Shown here: piece after piece, positions 1 to 5,420 of the stretch | Position numbering within the stretch: the first letter of the stretch is position 1 | Layout: each line of letters begins with the position of its first letter | From: Chitinophagales bacterium | Lineage (GTDB): Bacteria > Bacteroidota > Bacteroidia > Chitinophagales > Saprospiraceae | Reading direction: 5' to 3' | DNA: 10,298 nucleotides | Assembly (NCBI GenBank): GCA_013297575.1 | Contig: JAAFHO010000142.1 | Span: forward strand, 1-10,298 | Program-made: the position numbers and the translations under genes | Notes under the pieces: model-generated | What the model saw: only the letters and a program-made list of their open reading frames with translations | Databases searched by the model: none | What the model was told of the DNA's origin: nothing

Positions 1-2153
1 GTGCTGAGGTTGGTCCATTGCAGGCCGCCATTGGTGGAGCGGTATATTTTTTTGCCGTTTTCGCCATCGGGATAGGCGATCCAAATGAGGTTTTCGTCTT
101 CAGGACTTACGGCGATATGTGCCCTACGCGCGTTCCCGGGCGGGAGGTTGGCTAGTGACCAAGTGGTACCACCGTTGGAGGTTTTCCAGAGTTTACCCGG
201 ATCCCAGGTGTAAGAGGCGCGTTGGAACACGTAGATGCGGTCGGGGTTGCTGCGGCTAATTTCGAGACTGGTGGTTTGTGCGGTTGAATCAGTGCCAAAA
301 CTTTTTAGTATAGACCAGTTGATACCGCCGTTTTCGGTTTTCCAAATTTTATTTTCATTGCTCACATAAAAGGTATTCCACGAGCGCGGATCCCATTCTA
401 TTTCACCACTTTCGGAATCGTAATAACTTTCGTTGGGGTATTTACCGATACTGATATATTGGGTAAAGCCGTTTTGCATTTCGGGCAAAATAGCACCGCC
501 AGTATCCGAAAAATAGGCTTTTCGGCCTGCTCCTGGGTTCACATAACCCGTAGATGCTTCACCACCGCCCAAACTCAAGCATTCGCCAGGCAACCAATCT
601 TCGTACCAGCCTGTATTGCCATTGTGGTAGCGGCCACCTACAAATAAATCCTCATTCCAGCCGGTTGCAAATCCCCAAAAATCGGAACTGGTGATACCTC
701 TGTTACGGGCATAATGGGTTTGGAAAAAATCATTGGAATGCTCTATGCCGCCGTCGCTGGTCATCCAAAGATCGTTGCCATTGATTTCAATTTCCTGGCA
801 ATCTGGATGGACATAATTGAATGAATTACCGCAATAACCACCGATACAGGAGAAGGATTGAGCACCATCAGAAGAAACCCAAAGGTTGAGAAAACCCGCC
901 ATTACTTGGTCGGGATTGGTATCAGAGACATCAAAACCGAGGTTATAAAAACCTTGGTGGTAGCCGCCAGTGCGGCCAATGGTGGCCATATTGGGGTGCG
1001 TATCTTCGTTCCAAGGGCCACCAGCGGGCGGGTTGGGCAATGTCCAGGTTTCGCCTGCATCATCGGAGCGATAAATCCCGATAAAACCAGAATCGTCCGT
1101 TTTGGCTTCGCCGATCAAAACGGCGTATAAGCGGTTGGGATCGGCGTTGGTAACGGCCAATCTTGCGCCACCATCGTTGACACCTGCTGCGTTGGAAAAG
1201 AACCAACCGTTGTCTTTTAATTCCCACGTAAGGCCGTAATCAGCGGATTTGTAAAACCTTGATATTTTAGCGGAAGGATCGTTGCGCACGATAAATGCGG
1301 TAGCAGGATCGTCTGTTTTCCATTCTATATCGTAGCATGCTTCGGGGAAAAGTAGTGTCCATTGGAGGCCGCCATTGGTGCTGCGGTAAAGTCCTTTGAA
1401 AGTAGCCGCCAGTACAATTTGTGTATTAGATGGGTTTATTTTAATTTCATTTACGGATAAATCATTGACGGTCAGCACATTGTACCACGCAACTCCGCCG
1501 TTGTCGGATTTTATAATTTGTCGGTTATCGCCCACCAAAACAGTATCGGGATTGGTCGGGTGCACCTCTAGTGCTGTTGGGGCAGAAATTTCTTCATTGC
1601 GTGAAATGCACGTCCAGTTGAGGCCCCGATCGGTGCTTTTAAACACTTCGGAGCCTTCGGTACCGCAATAGACTACATCGGGAGCGGATAAAGACTGGTC
1701 GATACAGTAGATATTGGCTTGGGAAGATTGGGCCAATGGGTTTGGTCCAACATTGCTGTTAAACGTTTCAAAAGGCCCGATACTCGTCCAGTTGGGTAAT
1801 GCGATACCAGATGTAGCGGCGTTGTTTTTCAATTGGTTGATCCGCTGCGCGAAATCAGTAGTTGCGGTTGTGTTAGGTTTTTCGATCCAGCCTTCGGCAT
1901 TGGTGAAGGGTTGTGCGGCACGGCGCCATTTTTTGTAATATTGGGTAAACGTTGTTTTTTCGTTAGGATGGCTGATGCGCCAATCGCGGTACTGTTGTTC
2001 TACATTCCAAACATTAGGATGATCGCTGTACATTTCTTGCGCCCATGGTGGGAGCATTTCTCCAGCGGCTGGTGGTAATGGTGCAAGTTTTTGTGCTTGA
2101 ATGCTGTGTATGGACAGCACCAATAGCAAGAGGCGAATAACGAGTTGGCGCAT
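1..2153 (-). CDS. Secreted Asp-box (BNR/VPS10-like) beta-propeller protein, C-terminus off window
   Basis: Reading the minus strand from the ATG at 2153-2151 gives 717 codons without a stop, running off the left edge. Residues 1-20 (MRQLVIRLLLLVLSIHSIQA) are a signal peptide, so the protein is exported. After a linker of about 120 residues come Asp-box motifs (S-x-D/N-x-G-x-x-W): KSTDRGLNW (172-180), KSDNGGVAW (215-223), RSTNGGLQW (257-265), KSADYGLTW (302-310), RSDDAGETW (362-370), KTENGGINW (605-613), KTSNGGTTW (657-665) and RSTNGGLQW (705-713). Each marks a beta-propeller blade turn, as in sortilin/VPS10 and BNR sialidase or xyloglucanase-like proteins. A middle segment, about 436-475, holds three cysteines (436, 441, 452) and the stretch HPDCQEI, a region typical of Bacteroidota VPS10-like proteins. 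Such proteins often end in a type IX secretion sorting domain, but the end is not visible here. No catalytic residues could be assigned. It may be an adhesin, a glycan-binding protein or a hydrolase. Confidence 0.9.
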   Translation of the reverse strand, partial: MRQLVIRLLLLVLSIHSIQAQKLAPLPPAAGEMLPPWAQEMYSDHPNVWNVEQQYRDWRISHPNEKTTFTQYYKKWRRAAQPFTNAEGWIEKPNTTATTDFAQRINQLKNNAATSGIALPNWTSIGPFETFNSNVGPNPLAQSSQANIYCIDQSLSAPDVVYCGTEGSEVFKSTDRGLNWTCISRNEEISAPTALEVHPTNPDTVLVGDNRQIIKSDNGGVAWYNVLTVNDLSVNEIKINPSNTQIVLAATFKGLYRSTNGGLQWTLLFPEACYDIEWKTDDPATAFIVRNDPSAKISRFYKSADYGLTWELKDNGWFFSNAAGVNDGGARLAVTNADPNRLYAVLIGEAKTDDSGFIGIYRSDDAGETWTLPNPPAGGPWNEDTHPNMATIGRTGGYHQGFYNLGFDVSDTNPDQVMAGFLNLWVSSDGAQSFSCIGGYCGNSFNYVHPDCQEIEINGNDLWMTSDGGIEHSNDFFQTHYARNRGITSSDFWGFATGWNEDLFVGGRYHNGNTGWYEDWLPGECLSLGGGEASTGYVNPGAGRKAYFSDTGGAILPEMQNGFTQYISIGKYPNESYYDSESGEIEWDPRSWNTFYVSNENKIWKTENGGINWSILKSFGTDSTAQTTSLEISRSNPDRIYVFQRASYTWDPGKLWKTSNGGTTWSLANLPPGNARRAHIAVSPEDENLIWIAYPDGENGKKIYRSTNGGLQWTNLS

Positions 2154-2204
2154 AATTGTGTGTTGTGATAGATGAATACACTTAATTTACAGTGTGTTGA
2201 AATG

Positions 2205-2212
2205 CAAAGGTG
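2205..2212 (-). promoter_or_regulatory. Candidate -7 element (CACCTTTG) for the Asp-box gene
   Basis: On the minus strand the octamer CACCTTTG matches the Bacteroidota -7 consensus TAnnTTTG except that the first T is C. It lies about 50 bases upstream of the ATG at 2153, a plausible leader length. A clear TTTG -33 element at the usual distance is not visible; only T-rich DNA is found there. This is a moderate candidate from motif match and position alone. Confidence 0.4.
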
Positions 2213-2226
2213 GCAAAAAAATAATA

Positions 2227-2258
2227 AACATTTTGTTTTTTAAATAAAAACAAATGTT
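2227..2258. repeat. AT-rich inverted repeat in the divergent promoter region
   Basis: The arm AACATTTTGTTTTT (2227-2240) and the arm AAAAACAAATGTT (2246-2258) are complementary over 13 bases, with one extra T in the left arm and the spacer TAAAT. The repeat sits between the two divergent genes and overlaps the upstream part of the plus-strand candidate promoter. It could be an operator for a dimeric regulator or simply a structured AT-rich spacer. With weak A-T pairs and no genes reading into it, a terminator role is unlikely. Confidence 0.6.
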
Positions 2259-2267
2259 TTACCTTTG
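2232..2267 (+). promoter_or_regulatory. Candidate promoter of the Rpn-family gene
   Basis: TACCTTTG at 2260-2267 is a full match to the Bacteroidota -7 consensus TAnnTTTG. The nearest upstream TTTG is at 2232-2235, giving a 24-base spacer, somewhat longer than the usual 19-21. Transcription would begin near 2273, leaving a leader of about 33 bases before the ATG at 2306. The -7 element is the stronger part of this call. Confidence 0.55.
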
Positions 2268-2305
2268 CGACTAATTCTCTTCACAAGAAAAACTACCGAG
2301 TAAAA

Positions 2306-3307
2306 ATGGATATTTTAGATAGCATTGCATTTGCTCATCATCCGCACGACAAGTACGCTAAAATAATACTACAAGTTAGGGAAATTGCGTTACAAATCAT
2401 TGAATATGTGCTTGATCCTGAGGATTTTGCATGTATTGATTTGGATAGTTTAACACTGAGTAATACGACCTTTATCGACGAAACGCTAAAGGAAACTTTT
2501 GCGGATATTTGTTATGTAGGAAAGACCAAAACGGGAGAACCGTTTATGATTAATTTGATATTTGAGCATAAAAGCGATAAACCGGATAAGTTGGAGGAGT
2601 CGATTCAGGAGCAATTGAACCGCTATATCGTGAATAAGCGGATGGAAGATCGGAAGCAGAATAAGGAGTTGGCATTGACCATTCCAATATTAATTTACCA
2701 CGGCAGCGCGGCTTTGGAAAAAGAAACGCCTGCTACACTTTTCCCAAAAGCACCTAAAAATTTATTGAAGTATGTCCCTTCATTCGATTATGTCATATTG
2801 GATATTTCGCATTTAAAGGACAGCGAAATAGAGACCATTAAATTCGTAGATCTTAGGAATATTTTTTTGGCTTTCAAATACTCAAGAAATGAAAAATATT
2901 TGGCAGAACATTGGAAAAAAGTCATTATTTTTGCAGCACAAACTGTAAAAACATTTCCTTTAAACATTATCGTACAAGCAACATTTTTTTATATGGTACA
3001 CGTATCACAAACAGTTAACAAAAAGGCAAAGAACTATGAACAGGAGTTCACTCCAGAAGAGCAGAGTTTATTGCCTTTTCTTCCAGAATTTTTAGTGGAT
3101 TCGTTTAAAAAAGGCATAGAAGAGGGTATAGAAAAAGGTCTGGAAGAGGGTATGGAAAAAGGTCTGGAAGAGGGTATGGAAAAAGGTATAGAAAAAGTAT
3201 TACTTACATACATGTCAAAAAATCCAACGCTCAGCAACAAGCAAATCGCTGATATCTTTGACATTGAGGTTTCGTTTGTTGAGCAGTTGCGAAAAAAATT
3301 AAAATAA
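2306..3307 (+). CDS. Rpn family PD-(D/E)XK nuclease / putative transposase-like protein
   Basis: This 333-residue protein fits the Rpn (recombination-promoting nuclease, YhgA-like, former 'Transposase_31') family. The N-terminal family signature H-D-K-Y-A-K is at 14-19. The nuclease core follows as D67 (FADICYVGK) and E87-x-K89 (LIFEHKS), the expected PD-(D/E)XK arrangement, so the active site looks intact. Residues 100-230 hold the family segments QEQLNRYIVNK and IPILIYHG. The C-terminal third has a segment rich in FTPEEQSLLPFLPEF (248-262), a charged linker of three 8-residue units of the type LEEGMEKG (271-294), and a helix-turn-helix-like end (about 307-333). Family members promote RecA-independent DNA transfer or act as toxic antiphage nucleases. 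The gene is preceded by its own TAnnTTTG element and no RBS is evident. Its 3' third is duplicated directly downstream. The family assignment is firm; a role in defence is inference. Confidence 0.9.
   Translation: MDILDSIAFAHHPHDKYAKIILQVREIALQIIEYVLDPEDFACIDLDSLTLSNTTFIDETLKETFADICYVGKTKTGEPFMINLIFEHKSDKPDKLEESIQEQLNRYIVNKRMEDRKQNKELALTIPILIYHGSAALEKETPATLFPKAPKNLLKYVPSFDYVILDISHLKDSEIETIKFVDLRNIFLAFKYSRNEKYLAEHWKKVIIFAAQTVKTFPLNIIVQATFFYMVHVSQTVNKKAKNYEQEFTPEEQSLLPFLPEFLVDSFKKGIEEGIEKGLEEGMEKGLEEGMEKGIEKVLLTYMSKNPTLSNKQIADIFDIEVSFVEQLRKKLK
2993..3307 (+). other. Possible internal start giving a 104-residue Rpn C-terminal protein
   Basis: An in-frame ATG at 2993-2995 (M230 of the nuclease) would give a 104-residue C-terminal protein. 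Enterobacterial Rpn genes are known to produce such a small protein from an internal start, and it inhibits the full-length nuclease. The reason to mark it here is that the free-standing copy at 3334 begins with exactly the equivalent methionine and the same MVHVSQTVNKKAKNY sequence. The upstream bases are T-rich without a Shine-Dalgarno, which is not informative in this phylum. Internal initiation is inferred, not shown. Confidence 0.35.
3116..3187 (+). repeat. 24-base minisatellite coding for the EEGxEKG linker
   Basis: There are three in-frame 24-base units (3116-3139, 3140-3163, 3164-3187) encoding IEEGIEKG, LEEGMEKG and LEEGMEKG; the second and third units are identical in DNA. The equivalent stretch in the third array copy has two units (3750-3773 and 3774-3797), and the second copy keeps only IEEG (3457-3468). 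Because the unit is a multiple of three, gain or loss changes the length of the helical charged linker without a frameshift. Confidence 0.9.
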
Positions 3308-3333
3308 AATGACAAGGTCTTACATTTTTTTAT

Positions 3334-3600
3334 ATGGTACACGTATCACAAACAGTTAACAAAAAGGCAAAGAACTATAAAAAAGAATTCACTCCAGAAG
3401 AGCAGAGTTTATTGCCTTTTCTTCCAGAATTTTTAGCGGATTCGTTTAAAAAAGGTATAGAAGAGGGTAAAGCCAAAACTTTGAAAGAAATACTACTGCC
3501 CTATATGACCAAAAATCCAATGCTCAGCGATAAGCAAATTGCCGAAATATTTGAAATTGAAGTTTCTTTGGTCAAACAATTGCGAAAAGAAGTGAAATAA
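3334..3600 (+). CDS. Free-standing Rpn C-terminal domain copy, candidate small inhibitor
   Basis: This 88-residue ORF copies the C-terminal third of the upstream nuclease, beginning at the methionine matching M230. It keeps MVHVSQTVNKKAKNY and FTPEEQSLLPFLPEFL, has only a half linker unit (IEEGKAKT), and ends in its own helix-turn-helix-like version (NPMLSDKQIAEIFEIEVSLV). It has no nuclease residues. It starts 26 bases after the nuclease stop and is probably on the same transcript. The reading frame is intact despite several nucleotide changes, many of them conservative, which argues for some selection. It could be a stand-alone antitoxin-like partner of the nuclease, a donor cassette for tail replacement, or a decaying duplicate. 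No promoter of its own is convincing. Confidence 0.6.
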   Translation: MVHVSQTVNKKAKNYKKEFTPEEQSLLPFLPEFLADSFKKGIEEGKAKTLKEILLPYMTKNPMLSDKQIAEIFEIEVSLVKQLRKEVK

Positions 3601-3626
3601 AATTTCAGGCCCTTACATTTTTTTAT

Positions 3627-3917
3627 ATAGTACACGTATCACAAACAGTTAACAAAAAGGCAAAGAACTATGAACAGGAGTTCACTCCAGAAGAGCAGAG
3701 TTTATTGCCTTTTCTTCCAGAATTCCTAGTAGATTCTTTTAAAAAAGGTATGGAAGAGGGTATGGAAAAAGGCATGGAAGAGGGTATGGAAAAAGGTATG
3801 GAAAAAGTATTACTTACATACATGGCAAAAAATCCAACGCTCAGCAACAAGCAAATTGCAGATAACTTTGATATTGAGGTTTCGTTTGTTGAACAATTGC
3901 GAAAAAAAATAAAATAA
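3627..3917 (+). pseudogene. Third copy of the Rpn C-terminal module with lost start codon
   Basis: This frame is open over the whole module, but the codon matching the ATG of the other two copies is ATA (3627-3629), the only difference from copy 1 in the first 110 bases. The remaining usable starts in frame are a TTG at 3705 and ATG codons in the linker from 3750, which would leave roughly 70 or 56 residues. The encoded sequence keeps the FTPEEQSLLPFLPEF segment, two MEEGMEKG linker units and a helix-turn-helix-like end close to that of the nuclease. It is either a recently silenced copy or a silent cassette that needs no start of its own. Translation from the TTG cannot be excluded. Confidence 0.55.
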
Positions 3918-3932
3918 GATGACAAGGCCCTT

Positions 3933-3973
3933 ACACTTCTTTACATAGTACACGTATCACAAACAGTTAGCAA
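3933..3973 (+). repeat. Truncated fourth repeat copy in the leader of the glycosyltransferase gene
   Basis: About 40 bases match the start of the Rpn 3' module (TAGTACACGTATCACAAACA is shared with copy 3), after which similarity stops and an ACAACAACAAC stretch leads into the ATG at 3986. It carries ATA-GTA like copy 3 and no ORF. The stub shows that the array ends right against the next gene and supplies most of that gene's leader. Confidence 0.8.
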
Positions 3974-3985
3974 CAACAACACATC

Positions 3986-4996
3986 ATGCGCGTACTTTGG
4001 CTTAGTCCCGGTTTTGCAGCCGACGAAAACGATTTAAACTGTATTCCTCCGCTACAATTATTAGCAAGCGAACTTGTAGCACAAGGTATTGATTTACAAA
4101 TTATTACACTTGATTACCCTTTCCGAGGCGGCGGATACCAATGGAATGGAATACCCGTTTTCTCCGGAAATGGACAGTTGCGCTGGTTCAATCGGATACG
4201 GGCAAAGCGTTATGCGGAATGGGCTAATACGCAACAAAAATTTGATGTAATTCATAGTTTTTGGTTGGGGCCATGCTGGTTAATTGGTCAGCACTTGAGC
4301 AAAAAATGGGGAATTCTACATTATACCACTATGATGGGGCAAGATGTGCTGCCGAGTAACCGCTACCGCCATTTTTTGCGCGCACAACACCCGGCTTCCT
4401 TTGTGGCACTCTCCGATTTTCATAGTGCGGTATTCCAAAAAACAACAGGTTATCGCGCAGCCTGTATCATTCCTTGGGGGCAGGGGGGCAGGGGGGATTT
4501 GCCGGCGCAACGACCATTGGATATATTAGGATGCGGCTCTCTTATTTCCGTTAAAAACTGGACACTTTGGTTGCAAGTGGTGGCCGCAGTCGCTGAATCT
4601 AAACCGGATCTTCGCGCGGAATTAATAGGTACCGGTGTGGAAAAACCTATCCTAGAACAGCGCATTCAGCAGTATGGATTGGAAAATATTGTACTTTTGC
4701 GCGGATCATTACCCCGCCCGCAGGTACTCGAACGGATGCGAACAGCAAAAGTCTTTTTGCATACAGCCCATTTTGAATCCTTTGGTTTTGTTTTAACAGA
4801 GGCTGCTATGAATGGTTGCCGAGTGGTGAGTACGCCCGTGGGGATTGCGCCTCAACTGGTAGATCAACTGGGCCGAACACCAAAGGAATTGAGCATTGAG
4901 GTAGTTCATGCGCTGGATGCACCATTGTTGGACAAGCCCAATATTCCTTTTACAATGGCCGAAACAGCGCAGGCATATTTGCGGTTGTATCGCTAA
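3986..4996 (+). CDS. GT4-like (GT-B fold) glycosyltransferase
   Basis: This 336-residue protein is close to the usual length for GT-B retaining glycosyltransferases of the GT4 type. The N-terminal half has MRVLWLSPGF at 1-10 and FDVIHSFW at 86-93, the family's first Rossmann domain. The C-terminal half has LGCGSLISVKNW (181-192, with K190 near the donor phosphate site), AELIGTG (211-217) and the hallmark E-x7-E as E264 to E272 in HFESFGFVLTEAAMNG, followed by VVSTPVG. It transfers a sugar from a nucleotide donor, most likely to a cell-surface glycan or glycolipid, in the cytoplasm; the substrate cannot be read. The start follows a repeat remnant. A loop at 163-172 (PWGQGGRGDL) is encoded by an unusual run of G. 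No signal peptide or membrane helix is seen. Confidence 0.88.
   Translation: MRVLWLSPGFAADENDLNCIPPLQLLASELVAQGIDLQIITLDYPFRGGGYQWNGIPVFSGNGQLRWFNRIRAKRYAEWANTQQKFDVIHSFWLGPCWLIGQHLSKKWGILHYTTMMGQDVLPSNRYRHFLRAQHPASFVALSDFHSAVFQKTTGYRAACIIPWGQGGRGDLPAQRPLDILGCGSLISVKNWTLWLQVVAAVAESKPDLRAELIGTGVEKPILEQRIQQYGLENIVLLRGSLPRPQVLERMRTAKVFLHTAHFESFGFVLTEAAMNGCRVVSTPVGIAPQLVDQLGRTPKELSIEVVHALDAPLLDKPNIPFTMAETAQAYLRLYR
4476..4496 (+). repeat. G-rich tract of three G runs separated by CA
   Basis: Three runs of 5, 6 and 6 G (4476-4480, 4483-4488, 4491-4496) separated by CA lie inside the glycosyltransferase gene, encoding GQGGRG. The period is 8 bases. Nothing comparable occurs elsewhere in this mostly AT-rich window. 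It could form a G-quadruplex only by splitting one run, and it is a likely slippage site. Confidence 0.85.
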
Positions 4997-5041
4997 AGTA
5001 ATGACATATAAGTACTTGGACATTATTAAAATTCTATAAAC

Positions 5042-5287
5042 ATGGAAAAAATTCCCGATTTAGCAAAATTAATGCTCTCGTGCAGTGCCACTTTATTTGT
5101 TGAATATGTTCTGCTGGATCGTATGAGCATCAACATTTACCTCGTCATGGGGTTGGTAGCACTGGTAGGTGGCGTTTTTTTGTGGAAAAAAGCAAACATG
5201 TACGCATACGGTGTTTTTGCGGCTCTTTTGATCAGTGCAGGCATCTTGTTTTTTGCAATTTGGTCGTTTGCCACCCATTCGCACTAA
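5042..5287 (+). CDS. Small membrane protein of unknown function
   Basis: This 81-residue protein has two clear hydrophobic helices (about 31-48 and 53-75) and a weaker one near 7-25. A short KKANMY turn at 49-54 separates the two strong helices. It lies 45 bases after the glycosyltransferase, and an intrinsic terminator follows about 75 bases after its stop, so the two genes may share a transcript. No family is recognised. The ATG is preceded by an A/T-rich leader without a Shine-Dalgarno, as for its neighbours. It probably sits in the inner membrane. Confidence 0.75.
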   Translation: MEKIPDLAKLMLSCSATLFVEYVLLDRMSINIYLVMGLVALVGGVFLWKKANMYAYGVFAALLISAGILFFAIWSFATHSH

Positions 5288-5360
5288 CCAAGTGCTTATG
5301 TTGCAATAAACATTTAAGTACTCATTTACCACGTAGAAATACCTGTTTTTTATCATTTGC

Positions 5361-5396
5361 CCGCTTTCAACTACCATAGTTGAGCGGTTTTGTCTT
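5361..5396 (+). terminator. Intrinsic terminator after the small membrane protein gene
   Basis: The arms CCGCT-TT-CAACTA (5361-5373) and TAGTTG-AGCGG (5377-5387) pair over 11 base pairs with a two-base TT bulge and a CCA loop. They are followed by TTTTGTCTTT. This is a good rho-independent terminator shape, placed between the end of one gene (5287) and the promoter-like element of the next (5397). Confidence 0.75.
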
Positions 5397-5404
5397 TATA
5401 TTTG
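5397..5404 (+). promoter_or_regulatory. Bacteroidota -7 element TATATTTG
   Basis: TATATTTG is a perfect TAnnTTTG match immediately after the terminator's T tract. No good TTTG lies at the expected -33 distance; the region is occupied by the terminator stem. Transcription would start near 5410, which leaves a leader of about 10 bases for the ATG at 5421 or 31 bases for the one at 5442. Confidence 0.55.
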
Positions 5405-5420
5405 CAGCAAGCATACCCAA

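Larger units (their letters stand above)
2981..3973 (+). repeat. Tandem array of the Rpn 3' module, three copies plus a stub
   Basis: Four direct repeats begin with the same stretch (ACA, seven T, then ATAT-GTACACG or a variant): copy 1 at 2981-3321 (inside the nuclease gene and just past it), copy 2 at 3322-3614, copy 3 at 3615-3932 and a stub at 3933-3973. Over the first 110 bases copy 1 and copy 3 differ at one position and copy 1 and copy 2 at four. Divergence is higher in the 3' halves, where copy 2 is the most distinct. Lengths differ because the 24-base linker unit is present three times in copy 1, twice in copy 3 and only as a half unit in copy 2. Short spacers of the type GACAAGGyCyT or TTCAGGCCCT close each copy after the stop codon. 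The array points to repeated duplication of one 3' module. Confidence 0.93.

Noticed and set aside
459..2078. Several plus-strand ORFs of 62-91 codons opposite the Asp-box gene
   Set aside because: All lie within a 717-codon minus-strand frame with a signal peptide and eight Asp-box motifs; some need TTG starts and none shows a protein-like pattern.
3306..3331. AAAATG/CATTTT hairpin followed by T residues after the Rpn stop, as a terminator
   Set aside because: The stem is six mostly A-T pairs with an 11-base loop, too weak to call, and the sequence is explained as the junction of two repeat copies.
3034..3342. Minus-strand ORF rich in FSIPSS repeats opposite the Rpn tail (a similar one at 3668-3925)
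   Set aside because: It is the antisense shadow of the 24-base linker repeat; its low-complexity repeats mirror the coding strand and it has no independent start context.
2306..3973. Insertion sequence or transposon, given the 'transposase-like' family name and repeats
   Set aside because: No terminal inverted repeats, target-site duplication or DDE/HUH transposase were found; the repeats are direct copies of the gene's own 3' end.
2981..3973. CRISPR-like array
   Set aside because: The repeats are about 290-340 bases long, coding and of unequal length, with no short unique spacers.
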